A stretch of DNA of 34,992 nt from Pezizomycotina sp. ARF18. Its lineage: Eukaryota > Ascomycota. The DNA lies in the NCBI GenBank assembly GCA_002224055.1, contig AZLU01000079.1, forward strand, positions 1 through 34,992, given 5' to 3'. The notes under the pieces are model-generated. The model was given only the letters and a program-made list of their open reading frames with translations, made no database searches and was not told the DNA's origin. The position numbers and the translations under genes are program-made. This document shows positions 18,540-29,502 of this stretch, in pieces (within the stretch, counting starts at the first letter, position 1; every line of letters begins with the position of its first letter).

Positions 18540-21396
18540 TCACGAGAGCTCCTTCCTCTGTGCCGCCCTCTTCTTCTCCCTCAAAGCCCTGAACCGCTTC
18601 ACCTCCTCACGCGTCAATCAGCAGCCAAAGCCTCTTTTGCTCGCCCTCCAGACCAGCCCTCTTGTTCTTGAGCGTTTCCAAAAGGTCACTTCCGGGCTCA
18701 CCGCTTCCAGCTCGCTGATCTCCGCGCCGATCCTACCGAACTCTTCGTTAATTCGCTCGTACTCCCGTTTCTTGGGTATGTGTCTGAGCCTCGTGCCTGC
18801 GGACGTCCTCCGGACTTGAGGTCGCGTAGATACTCTTCTCGCCTCAACTTCCACTTTCTTGAACTGTTCCCGGAGGTCTATACGGCTACGGCGGAGTATA
18901 GACCGGAGGTGCTAGGGGTGTCTTATTCCGTCGCACCTGGTTCGCGTGCTGCTTTTATCAGCCCCTTAGCTCCCTGAGTTTTCGCCCGCTGAGTCTCGGT
19001 GCGTAATTTGCGCGGTACCCTTTGCAGGGTCATGAGCTTCGCCCGCGCCGTCAGCGCCTTCCTCTGGAGTTTCTTCGCCCCAACCGGGCCTCCAGCGTGT
19101 CTTCTGGGCCTTTCTCGAGGAGGGGGACTGGGTAGTTGGAACATGCGTGTCCAGGCTCGGCGGAAGTTTCGGAAGCGCGCCGGTCGTTTCCCGGTTTAGC
19201 CTTTCTGCGGCCCACTCCTTAAGCTCCTTGAGTTTCTCACTTCGGTCGGGGTCCGCTGTGAGGCTGGTTTGTCCTCCAGGAACTTGAGTTTTTCCTCTGC
19301 TTTGATTCCTTCCTCCGAAGCCTCGGGATGGCGAGGATGTGCTAGGTCTCAGGAGGCCCTGCGCCATAATCGGAAGACATGACATCCGGTGCGCCTGTAC
19401 TGAGGTTTGGGTGCAGCCGGGGGACATCCCCAGTTCCTTCCTCCTCTTCCTGTTCTCGAGCCACTGTTCCAACGCTTGAAGAACCGACATTTGGTTTGGA
19501 TCTAGTTCCTGTTCGTCCATCTCTCTCAGCTCCGTATATTTCGCTTTGGCTGCCTCACCCGTTTCAGTAATGGCGCAAAGCTAGCTCTCTGATAAATCTC
19601 GGCCCCCTTTAACTTCCGGCGGAGGCTTCGTATCTAAATTCGGCGGCACGGCAAGGGGTGATCCTTCCTGTTGACTTTGCAGCCTCTTCTCAGCCCATTC
19701 TCGTAATTCAGAAAGCTTGAATTCTTCCTTATCGGTCAACTCTAGGTGATTGATTTTTTCCAGCGCTTTGAGTTTCTCCTGTGCTTTCAATTCCTTCCTT
19801 TTGAGCCTTTCATCTGCAAATTTTTGGGCCTGTGCCGTTAGCGTCCTTAGCTCGGCTTCTTCGGCTTCGGTACGTTCGCTAGGATTTTTCTCCGCCAGGG
19901 CCTTTCTCCGCGCTTCACGCTCGGCGTTCTTTTTTCTGCGTTTCTCGTCGCGTATTTCCTGACTGCTTATGTGCCTCTTCGCGCCTCTGCTGCCATTCTT
20001 TTTCTTGCCTCTGCCCTCATCTTGTCCCTCTTCTCCTTCGCTCTCTCCTTTGCCTAGCCTGCAACCTTGCCTCGCGCCTTGCCTCGCGCTTCTCCATGAT
20101 CAGTCTTTTCGCGGTTTTTTCCTTTCGCAGGTCGTTGTGGCTCTTGAGTCGATAGCCTTCCTCCTTCAAGATCCGTTCCGGGTCCAGAGGCGTGTGCGAG
20201 GCCCGACGGGGGCGATGTGATGCGTGACGACCTCAGGCCACGACTTGGCGTACTCGGCATCGTGCAGGTCCGACCAGAATATGTGAACCAGGTTCTTGAC
20301 CCTGTCTACTACGGGAGGACTGTGTTCCAGTTTGCTTAAGACTTCCTCGAGCTTTTCTTTGACCTGGTCTTCCGTGAACCCGGGTTCTCCGTTCTCATGT
20401 CTGCTCTTTCACGTTGGCGTATATCTGCCAACGCTTCGAGATATTCTGCCTGTGCTTTCGCGGTACGATCCTCCAAATGCTATCGCACTCGCCTGAGCCC
20501 GGTCCATCACCGCGCAAGGTCAGCGATCGAGTTGGCCTTTTGGTCCATCAGCTTGTCCCTCCTTTCCTTCCTCGAGGTAGTCGTCAGGATCTTCGGGTCG
20601 TACTCGTCTCGTGCCTCCTCTTGTACTCGCGGAGGTGGTGATAGGCGAGGAGCCGTATTTCTTGCTATTGAACCTCACCGTAGCCATAGGAGTCCACATA
20701 TCCTTCCGGATGGCGGCAGGGACGGACTTTTTTGCCGACGAAGGTCAATTGCTTAAGGGCTTCCCGATTCTAAGCGCAGGAAACCATTGACAGATATTTA
20801 GCAAATTTGTGCATATAAGGTATAACGCCAAATAAGAAAGTCATTGAAAGCATGTAAGAATAGTAACTGCAAAACCGCTTTCTAGAAAAGAGAAGGAGCA
20901 ACCGTACATTCATGGTAGGTTGTAACGAGTAAACGATTTGATTCGTATAAATCTGCCTGTATATAAATATACCTCCCCAGGTTTTCAACACGTGCGCAGT
21001 GCGAGCATTCGGCTTTTGATATCGTGCTTTCTGCAGGTACTCGACCCTTTTCTCCGCTGCTTCTTTAAGATGGTCACGGCGTGCGACCACGCTTTGTGTT
21101 GCTTAGCGGCTATCCTCCCTGCGATCACGTCCTGGTAGGTGAGGTCGCGGGAACCAACATTTTGCGAGCTATCCTCTTTGGTCCTTGTTCAGCTCCTGCC
21201 GTTCAGCAGCTGGGCTCCATCATCCGAAGTGCCTTCTTTACCGGCCGCCGTGCATTTTGTGTAGGGGCTTCGTCACCAGTGGTTCAGTTTTCTCTTGACG
21301 AACTGCGGTGCCGCCTTGGGCTTCGTCGGACCTTCACGACCTTCGCGACCTTCGCCGCGGTCGAAGTGACGGCTTTGATTACTTTTTGCGTGACAT
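18540..21396 (-). CDS. MHR1: Mitochondrial ribosomal protein mL67 / Mhr1 family with long charged tail
   Basis: Large-subunit mitoribosome protein mL67; the yeast member Mhr1 is also linked to mtDNA recombination. The start is ATG 21396 (MSRKKVIKAVTSTAAK, after restoring one A in the run at 21383-21387). Family landmarks: IFIYRQIYTNQIVYSLQ, an intron at 20907-20770, ALKQLTFVGKKVRP, RKDMWTPMATVRF, LREYKRRHET, and DQKANSIADLAR. Then comes a segment with DLHDAEYAKSWPEVVTHH and the Lys/Glu/Arg-rich tail (from about 20180) that runs for roughly 500 residues to ALREKKRAAQRKELS and the stop at 18540. The tail is coiled-coil-like and contains a duplicated module (see repeat). Yeast Mhr1 is about 226 residues, so this copy is much longer; filamentous fungi may share the extension. 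Frame breaks are frequent. Alternatively the tail is a separate gene, but reading runs through without a clear boundary. Confidence 0.83.
18930..19850 (-). repeat. Duplicated module of about 60 residues in the mL67 tail
   Basis: Copy A (about 19795-19590) contains KAQEKLKALEK, KLSELREWAEKRLQ and VPPNLDTKPP. Copy B (about 19310-19110) contains KAEEKLKFLED, KLKELKEWAAERLN and LPPSLDTHVP. Order and spacing of the three blocks agree, so this is a diverged internal duplication. Copy B needs a frame change near 19265 to read through, again consistent with a missing base. Confidence 0.75.
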
Positions 21397-21967
21397 TGTT
21401 CTTTGTTGAGTATATCTACTATCTCTATAGCTCTGTTTTTCTTCGCTCAATTGGACAAGCGCAAAAGGCGCAATTGAGCAGGCTATAAGGTCTTAGAGCT
21501 AAAGGATAGACTGATAGACCCGTGAGTAAAGAACTCAGGTTTTAGCTCTACAGCGCCATGTTTCCTACCCGAGCTGTGGGAACAAGGAAAGCTGCTGCTG
21601 TTGTGACTTGAGTAATTTGACCTCGATATAACTCTCAATTGGTTGGTGGGTTGTCGTTGCTACATCTGAGGGAACAATGCTTAAGTATCGAAAACAGAAA
21701 AAAAAAAAATTCTGGAAGTAACAGCACGGACCCTATCCATCGCTCGCTCCTCTTTCTTGGCATCTGCATGCGCAGAAAAACAGGTCCCCCCGATTTTTCC
21801 TTTTATCCCCCTTAGAGAAGTAGCCGAGGCCGCTATTGCGATAATTCGGCAAAGAGCAAAAAATGGGGCGCCTTTATTATCAATGCTCAAGTAATATATA
21901 ATATTCCAGACTCCCCCAAGACAAACATATTATCATCGCGTTCCTTTTTTTTTCTTCTTTCTTTCTT

Positions 21968-22004
<37 letters not shown>

Positions 22005-22107
22005 CCTCTTAATATACTTCTTTAAACACCATCAGTTATCATCACTAAGCTAGCGTATATACCCATAAATTCCTTAGTTGTTTTTACCTTCTTTTCGAGG
22101 ATAACAA
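21397..22107. other. Divergent intergenic region, mL67 / PEX11C
   Basis: Shared upstream region of two divergent genes. It is pyrimidine-rich close to PEX11C and holds the longest homopolymer of the window (36 T, 21969-22004). No gene is supported. A minus-strand frame at 21681-21890 has no recognisable feature. Confidence 0.55.
21969..22004. repeat. 36-nt poly(T) tract about 100 bp upstream of PEX11C
   Basis: Uninterrupted T run on the plus strand. Poly(dA:dT) tracts exclude nucleosomes in fungal promoters, so a promoter role is plausible. The exact length is uncertain, because long homopolymers are the least reliable part of such assemblies. Confidence 0.85.
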
Positions 22108-23265
22108 ATGGCGGAAGCACCAGGGGCACCAGACGTCGGCGGGGCTGCGCTCGGCGGTGACGGTTCAGCGGGACCGTCGCAGCACGCACCGGAAGCCTAC
22201 CAAGGATACTCTGACGCCGAGGAGAAACCCTTCGGCTCGTCTGCGGGTCCGCACAAGCAATCATACTCTGATGTATCCCAATGGCTGCTCTATGTAATAC
22301 AGAACAGAAGAAACCGAAGGAGATTAGCGCACATCAACAGGTTCGTTAACGCTCATATCACCAGCGGAAAGTCTTGCGTTTTAGAAATAAACAGAAAACA
22401 TTCGTGAATTTTCTTTTGCGTGCTTTCTTCGTTTTCTCTCACATACGCAACAAACTCACTCTGTCCCTTCCCCCCTTCTCCCTCGCAAATGGTATGATCG
22501 AAAAAACAATAAAGCTATGAACAGGACCCCTCTGACTTACAGCGGATCACCAGGCTACTATCGACGCACTCGGGGTCGGATAAGGTCCTCATGCTCGCAG
22601 GATACACGCTGATGGCGTCCGCCGCCGCCCTCGAGCGCCTAAACGCACCCGATACCAACCAAAAACAGGCGACGAGTCCGGACAGCTACCCGCCCCTCCC
22701 GCTTCGCCACCCGCATTCCCGGCGCGAGATCGCTTGAAACCCGGCTGCGCAACTTCTCGAACCTGATATCTGACGTCCGCATCTTCTCCCGCCTGTGGGC
22801 ATATTCGGGATCCTAGAGTGGGGCGCGCAGACCTTCGACAGTCCGCCGCGTGACAGCCACCTCGCGCGATAGCGTACGCCCAGGTCGCGGCGAACATATT
22901 CTACCAATTGCTCGAGAACCTGGCGTACCTCGCGCAGCATAAGATCCTGAAATACTCCGTCGAGACGCAGAAGAGGCTGTGGGCGTGGAGCTGCCGGTTC
23001 TGGGCGGTGCACGTCGCGCTGGACTTCGGCAGGCTGCTGAGGGTGCGGCACCTGAGGATGCAGCCGGGGCAGAAGAACGTTACGGCGGCGGAGGAGAGGA
23101 GTGGTGGAGGCAGATTACGTGTAATATGTGCTGGGCGCCGCTGACGGTTCACTGGAGTATGCTCGATGGTGGTTATTTGAATGCGTCGACGACGGAGTAC
23201 TGGGAACGATCGCTGGTGTTTTGTCGCTACAGCATACGTGGAAGCAGACTGCTGAGCGAGACTAG
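22108..23265 (+). CDS. PEX11C-like peroxisomal membrane protein
   Basis: A peroxin of the Pex11 family, which elongates and divides peroxisomes. Exon 1 (22108 to about 22340) begins MAEAPGAPDVGGAALGGDG, a low-complexity cytosolic head. After an intron of about 200 nt (acceptor CTTACAG near 22541) the family core follows: RITRLLSTHSGSDKVLMLAG, LISDVRIFSRLW, ARAIAYAQVAANIFYQLLEN, LAYLAQHKIL, RLWAWSCRFWAVHVALDFGR, and APLTVHWSM. The true end is probably LQHTWKQTAERD before TAG at 23263-23265, reached by one frame change near 23210; without it an aberrant tail runs to 23284. The order of amphipathic and hydrophobic segments and the W-x-W-S-x-R-F-W motif fit the PEX11C/Pmp27-like branch. There are several single-base breaks between 22580 and 22860. 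Exact intron borders are not resolved. Confidence 0.87.
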
Positions 23266-23798
23266 TTTCTTTTTAATTTTTTAGTATATGACAGTTTTAA
23301 TACCCTGTATTATTTCTATTTCGGCGAGGCAAGGCATTTCTTATGTTTAAGCGTTTTGAGTAGATGTTTGATAGGTCTATTTCCCATCTGTATTATTATC
23401 CCCCCCCCCCCTCTTTGCAATAGTGGATCACTACGGAAGTTTCATTTGCGAATAGACTGTTGAAATTCTTTTGTACAAATTTACGTTTTTTGAGCAACTT
23501 TCAATGCATTTTTCGTTTACTTGCTTGTTTGCGACGCGAGATTTAAGATAAAAGCCATGGCATTACAATACAGTTATAGTACATTATTGCGGTGGAGGAC
23601 GGAAGGGACAATAAATTAAGGGCATATAGGGATATCATCAATAACGATAAAAGGAAGAGCAAATGGATGCATTTCGCGTGTATTACTATGGTACAGGTCG
23701 GCCAAAAACAAGCTGCTTGACAGAAAAAAAAAGATTAGCAAAATCCTCTCATTACATAAGAAAGACGTATAGTTGAATTTACATACCGACAAAAAAGT
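23266..23798. other. Convergent intergenic region
   Basis: Sits between the 3' ends of the PEX11C-like and Vps38-like genes. It has a C run at 23401-23410 and AT-rich DNA, with no coding signal. Confidence 0.5.
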
Positions 23799-26533
23799 TC
23801 ACCCCCTCGAACTCTTAAGCGTCCTCTTCAGGCTGTTGAAACTGCTAAGGCTATTGGGACTACCGGACGATCCGTAACTCCCCGCTGCGTGCGACGACGA
23901 GGACCTCGCCATGGGGACCGCCAGCGCTGTTGTCAGCGAATCAGTGCTACTGCCCGCCGAGGAAACCGCCGACGTCGCCTTCCCGACAGTCTTCGGCATG
24001 AGCTGCAAGCGGAACGGCTCGTCGGTCTTTCACGTTCGGCCTGGAAAGGAGGCGCGGAAGGTGTTAGTATGACAGCTGACGCGTCCACTCCGTAGCTCAC
24101 CGCCAGAGGTAACCGTTTTTTTTTGTTTGTAGTAGTAAGGAAGGAGGGTCGGGGTATAAGCATTGGAGTCGTGCCCGCGGTGGCAACGTATAGAAGGTAT
24201 TTGAGGTTTGGCAGCGTGTGGCGCAGTTCTAGGACCATGCAGTGTTGGGAACTCATGAGCTAAGGAGAATAATACCGTTAATTTCTCCTCCAATATGGAT
24301 TTGTGAAGCGGAGGATTACGTACTTGTTCTATGTTCTTGTTAAGTAGGAACACACCGTACTCGAACCGATAAAATACGGATCCTTTCGACCATAAAGGGA
24401 ATCTAGCGTGAACATTTGACATTTAGTTAAGTCATAACATTGCTGTAACGGAACTACTACCTGGGGCAACAAATCTTACATCCTGGAGCTTGGATGATGC
24501 TGATTGGATCCGTGACGAATGAGGTGCTGCCGCGGGGCTGCAAGGGATATCGAAGATATACGCCGAGATAGAATTGGAGTAAATACACGACATGTGCTAC
24601 ATAACCAAGCGCAGCTGCAACAGCATCTTCGTTGTATCCCTCGAATGAAGAGTTCGGAAGGTTGAGGTCACATATCGTGAAGTTGAGAGGTTCGCCCGTG
24701 ATCTGATGGGGTAAAAAATTAGTATACTATCTTGCTGTTTCTATTTAGCAAGGGAAAAAAAGAATTGCTTCCAGGAGAGACCTACGTGCTCAATTGGATA
24801 TATCTTCTGCACATCATCCAGTATTCTCCGCCTTTGCGCTGCCATCGAAACCCGGACACTTTCATGAGAAGTGATCTTGTGTTGCAAAGTGTGCCTGGCA
24901 GTACTGAGTTGTTTCCTCAGTTCCAGCTGCTTCTCTTTCCCGTGAGCAATCGCTTTTCTTCTTGCCGCAGTGTCGCTCTTCATGGTGTCGCGCAGGCGCC
25001 TTGAGGTTTCGAGCGTTTCTTCTCCTGTGCAATGGCCTTCATGACACGCTTGACGTCAAGTTTCTTGCCGGAATATTCGGCAACTAAGTCGAACTTCTTT
25101 TCGTTTTTGGACAGTATTTGTGGATGTTTCGTTCCATCTTGGTCCTGGTGTTTTCTGCGTCGTATATGCACTCTTCAAGATTATTGATCTTCATGATAGC
25201 GTCGTACGAAGCCGTCTCCGTCGCTTCCATCACCCGTAAGTCGGGGTTCGGGTTTGCGGAGCCATTGGCGGCAACGGGGAGATCGTTAAAAGAAGTGTAA
25301 AAGCCGTCTGTAAGTTGGAATACAATGCAGTTTTCGGGGAGCGGGTGTCTGAATACTTCAAGCTTAAGAATGAAACGGCGAAAGTATGTTAGCTATGTAT
25401 CTTATGGCAAAGAGAAAAATATAATTTGGTTTGTTTGACATACACTTTTGCCTATAAACTGCAAGGAGGCTAGGCCAATGTCGAGTTCGATATGAAGCTT
25501 GTAGTCAGGTTCCGTTGTCTTCTTAGCCCACACTCGTACAATGACGCAGTTAAGCCGAAGAGTCGATGGTGCGCATTCATCTAGCTCGAATTGCTGATAT
25601 GATGGGTCCTGTATGAAAGTGTAAGCACATTAATCCAGTCATTGCGACAGGAACGAAGGTTAGGAAGTTTGCGTACGATTGCATGAGGAACGACTTCGCT
25701 GATGTACAATGGTTCATCTGGGAGAATTGACATGTAAGCTTAGAACTAAACATCGCCTAGATTTCAAATTTCAGATAATAGACTGAGAATTTCCTTTTTT
25801 CTGCATACTCTTCAGCAATGGGTGATGTAACGTGAAAAACGAATCCGCCAACCTTCCCTGGATAGCCTCTTCGAGCTTCTTTTGGACCGGGTTTTGTAGA
25901 TCGCTCCCGCTCCAGCGAAACAGGTCGGCTCGCGTGCTTCTCCTTTTTCTCGTTTCGCCTAATAACAGAGGTTTATTTTTTTCCTGCTCTGGTACTGCCT
26001 TTCCTTTGCCCTTCGATTGCTTTTGCTCCGGGCTGTCGGCAACGTCCTTCTCCGGCGGTTCGAGCTAGCGGCGGCGGCGGCGGCTTGTGCTGCAGCTGCA
26101 GATTTTAGATCCGCCGACGATCTGGATTGCGTTAGAGTGCGTTCTTGGTCGGCGGCTGCAGCTCGGATCTTAGATGGTGACTGCCAGGTGCCAGCCAACG
26201 ATTCGTCGTCAGTCGCACGTGTACGGTGTTTACTTGCAGGGCTCAGCGCAAGGTTTCGGACGTAGATGCCAATTATGTGACGAATTTTCCTTCCCTATTT
26301 AAGCAGAAAAAAAAAAAGTGAGGCGACGAATTAGTGTGTTTTTTCCCCTTGCGATTTCTAAAAAACCTCCATATGTGGTATCCACCGCAAAAAATAACAC
26401 AAGGGAGGGAGGGTTTTCTGTCGCAAAAACGAACCGATGGCGTTAGGAGTGGTCTGTCCCTCTTTGCCCGTCTTGACGTGAAGGCGTCGAAGATGCCTTC
26501 ACTGGCGCTCTCGCCAGTGATCGTACTGGCCAT
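23799..26533 (-). CDS. VPS38: Vps38 / UVRAG-like subunit of the class III PI3-kinase complex
   Basis: The UVRAG/Atg14-type subunit that places Vps34-Vps15-Vps30 on endosomes. From ATG 26533 (MASTITGESASEGIF), the conserved RKIRHIIGIYVRNLALSP appears after a first intron (acceptor near 26297). An Ala-rich run and a basic region follow. A C2-like part shows LQNPVQKKLEEAIQGRLADS, FFTLHHPL and PDYKLHIELDIGLASLQFIG. A coiled coil (EECIYDAENTRTKMERNIHK to LRKQLSTARHTLQHKI) leads into the BARA2-like end: RRRILDDVQKIYPIEH, ITGEPLNFTICDLNLPNSSF, ALGYVAHVVYLLQFYLG, RFPLWSKGSVFYRFEYGVFL, LNKNIEQ and LRHTLPNLKYLLYVATAG. A Ser-rich tail ends FNSLKRTLKSSRG at 23799. At least five introns are likely. Atg14 is the main alternative, but the LNKNIEQ/TLPNLKYLL end is characteristic of UVRAG/Vps38. 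Confidence 0.87.
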
Positions 26534-27135
26534 GGTTGCATGGTCTTACCGTAGGAAACGGTTCGATGTCGAGTAGTTCGGCGAGGGGTTTGGTTTTGAT
26601 CCAAAGGGGAGGAGGGGACTATGTTTGTATGTTTATTTGCTGTGCGTGATTTTTATTGTCCTTTTTTTGATGATTTAATAATTCGGGAATGACCAACGGA
26701 AGTTACCGCTATTTCCACCCACCACTCCTGCTCTCTACGCACGCAAATTTAATGGTGACACAACATTTACGGCAACAGTAGCGCGCCCGGGGGGGAAGGA
26801 GACAAGAAACGTAATCGTCCACGTATTTTCCTTTACAGCAGGAAGAACGAAAAAGGGAATGAACCATGTCAAATGTAACCCATCATTCCTGTTACTTCGT
26901 ACATCTTACTGCCTTATTTATTTGAATGTATTTGAAGTAATCACTAAACGCCTGTAGCTATAATGAAGGGGAAAAAAAAAATCATGCCAGCATTTTCGAG
27001 ATAAAACGATGAACCGCAAGGAAAAAAACGCAACGGTAATACAAGAACCAATGTTGAAATTACAAGTCTAATGCGCGTGATTCGGTCAAGTAGAAGGAGC
27101 AACAACACATGCCATAATACGGATAAAACGGAGCC
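26534..27135. other. Intergenic between Vps38-like and Vps2
   Basis: Lies upstream of the Vps38-like gene and downstream of Vps2, both on the minus strand. It is AT-rich with short A runs (for example 26970-26980) and a G run at 26790-26796. No coding signal is seen. Confidence 0.5.
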
Positions 27136-28404
27136 TTAGGGGCGCCTCAAACTATCTAGTCGTGCTTGAAGGTCGTCGTCCCCGGCGTCTCCTCCCGCGC
27201 CGACAGCTTGCGCAACCCTATTCTCGGTCTCCGGAGCCGCCCTCTCGATTCCAGTCGGCGTTTTCTCCAAGCTGTGAACAAACATTTGAAAGCCATTAGA
27301 TATTGCATAAACTTCTTAAAGGAGACATTATAGGGATAATAAAGTCAAGGACATACCATATTGGTGATATCAACACCAATCTCGTCTAGGACCTGGTTGA
27401 GGACCTCGTCTGTTTCTTCTTCCTCTTCGGCCCCGATTCCAACCTCGTCTATGGCGTCTCCCATCATCTCTTCGCGCTGGTCCATAATGTCGTTTTCGCG
27501 TTCGAATTCCATGGCTATCCGCTGCAGGGCCGGAAGGTTCATCTGCCGGTTCATGGAACCCAGAAGCGCAGTTGCACCCTTCATGGATGTCATCATCTGC
27601 TCATTCGACCGTACGGTTTGTATACGAAGGGAGACGGCTGCAGCTGCGTGCGCATCTGATAAAATTTCTGGACATATCTGGCATGTTGTTAGCGCTAGGT
27701 CTTGAAGTGACTGTAACTGTGTGTGCGATGCTAGTGAAGCCTTACTTTCTTGTTCGGACAAGATCTTTCGCCTGTGTAATGTCAGCAAAGGAAGCTTAGT
27801 AGGAAATATACTTCCGCTGCAAGGTTACCTAGCCATACCTGAATTTTGGCAGCACCGATTTGACCGTTCTTTGCCGACTTCTTTATGTCATTTATCAGTT
27901 TCTTCTCCTGCTGCTCCAGCTTGACCCTTTCACGATCCAGTTCCGCTGCGCTTTCTCGAGAGCTCTTTGATGCTAAAACGTAATCCGTCAGCTTTATTTT
28001 CGTAAAAGACCCAAAAGAGAGAACATGAAAAGCCTGTACATACTTTCCGCAGACGCTCTGCACGAGAACAATACCAAATCCGTTAGCAACGCCGAAATAA
28101 CACCTTTTCGCAACATTTGAAAGTCCTCCTATTCCCTCTAATGCAATCGAAATATTGTTTTTTTTTTTTTTTTCTATTTATTTAAATTTTTTTTTTCTGA
28201 GAACCACCGGGTTCACCTTCAGGGTTAAGGGGGAATGCCTTGAGGCGTCATGCGCTTCCCGAAAGCCCATTCGACTGTTAGAAGAGAAACAAAGAAAAAA
28301 CCGCGGTTAGCATGAGCTTAAACTCTCGAACCCAGGGCGTTGTTTTATTCACATCGCCCGACAAAGGTTAGAAGACGAAATATCCCAAACTCACCGATAT
28401 TCAT
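27136..28404 (-). CDS. DID4: ESCRT-III subunit Vps2/Did4, seven exons
   Basis: Charged multivesicular body protein that acts with Vps24 and Snf7 to sever endosomal membrane necks and recruits the ATPase Vps4. Exons on the minus strand: 28404-28395, 28274-28239, 28057-28044, 27972-27839, 27771-27746, 27677-27357 and 27271-27136. Together they read MNIVEWAFGKRMTPQERLRK, HQRALEKAQ, ELDRERVKLEQQEKKLINDI, KKSAKNGQIGAAKIQ, AKDLVRTRKYVQKFYQMRTQ, then RIQTVRSNEQMMTSMKGATA and MNRQMNLPALQRIAMEFERE. The C-terminus ends DDDLQARLDSLRRP, which matches the MIM1 motif that binds Vps4 MIT domains. Missing bases are placed at 27943/27942 (Glu of RELDRE), about 27637 (Ala of LQAVSL) and at the exon 6/7 junction. 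Length (about 225 residues) is normal for the family. Confidence 0.95.
28044..28057 (-). other. 14-nt microexon of Vps2
   Basis: The sequence AGCGTCTGCGGAAA sits between a CAG acceptor and a GTATGT donor and supplies the residues E-R-L-R-K, which are conserved at this place in Vps2. Phase fits both neighbours. Confidence 0.8.
28058..28238 (-). other. Vps2 intron 2 with an apparent GC donor
   Basis: The conserved MTPQERLRK demands CAA-G before the intron and AG-CGT after it. The sequence at the donor is CAAG/GCATTC and at the acceptor GTGCAG. This gives a GC-AG intron of 181 nt. The intron includes a 16-nt T tract (28158-28173). A sequence error in the donor (GC for GT) is the alternative. 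Confidence 0.7.
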
Positions 28405-28946
28405 TTGTTATCTTAGAAGCGATAGCGGTCTAATACTATATCGTTGTGTTGTTGGTGTTGTTCTCTGTTGAAGCTGGAACGTCTGCTTGTGATAAGTAGT
28501 TAGATTGGGGTGAGAGGGATAAGTATCTGGATGGGTTTTCCCTTTGTTATCATTCTCCATTCAGCTTCCCCCTCCCCCTATATGATTTCTATCCTAGCAG
28601 TGCAGTGGGTTCCTGGCTCTTCTACCACGGTTAGAACGGGTAATGTGATCCTCCAACTAAAATTAAATACCTTAGTAAGTAAATATACCAAGCAGATTCT
28701 TTCCCGATAGATTGAGTTTTTGACTTGTGCTGGCTTAGTCATCATTTCAGGGAGAATCTACCGTGACAGATAATATATGTATAAGGCGTTTATACAGGTA
28801 TACATGGATGAGCTGTGCTGCCACGCCATTGCTCTCAGCTTGTATTGGCTGGTATTGACCACTCAAAATTCACAGCTCATCCTGCAGGAAAAAAAAAAAA
28901 AAAAAAAAAAAAAAGGAAAGAGGTAGTATTTTTTGTCTACTCTGTC

Positions 28947-28980
<34 letters not shown>

Positions 28981-29502
28981 CTCACACCATAATATAAGGG
29001 CTGTTTAGCTTAGAATTACTTCTCAGTTAGTAGTATACTGTATTACTTACTCTTACCCGGGGAGGCAAACATTAGCGGTGTGGAGCCATTCTGCCGTCCT
29101 GTAATTCCTAGCAGAAAAAACCGGTCGTCGGAAGAAAAAGCCATTCATTCACACTACCTAGTATTTCACACGTATAAACAGAAAATTTTCTTCTTTCCAT
29201 TTCCCCTTCCACCACTTAAAAAAAAACGTCAACGCCGCCTTTTTTTTCTTTTTTCTCTTCCTTTTTCCACCCCACTCGAACTTCATTTTTTTTTTTTCTT
29301 TTCTTCTAGATGTTTTCTCCTAGTGGCCCCCTCATTATCATTATATCCCCTCGATTACCATTATTACATCTAATATTTACCTGAACTGACGCTCCTTCTG
29401 TCGTCCCGAAGTCCTTTATTGTATCGTTCTCTTCTCTTTTCCCCCTGGTTTTGTTTGTTATATTGATTTCGAATTTGCCCTGGCTTTTACGTAAGAGAGA
29501 AA
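28405..29502. other. Divergent intergenic region, Vps2 / Fzo1
   Basis: Probable shared promoter region. It contains a 26-nt A tract (28889-28914), a CTTT/CTCTTT-rich run (about 28940-28980) and pyrimidine-rich DNA from 29190 to 29310 that may be the Fzo1 leader. No gene is supported; the open frames are translated simple sequence. Confidence 0.55.

Noticed and set aside
29080-29373. 97-codon plus-strand frame upstream of Fzo1
   Set aside because: It consists of Phe/Leu-rich translation of a pyrimidine-rich leader; no independent support.
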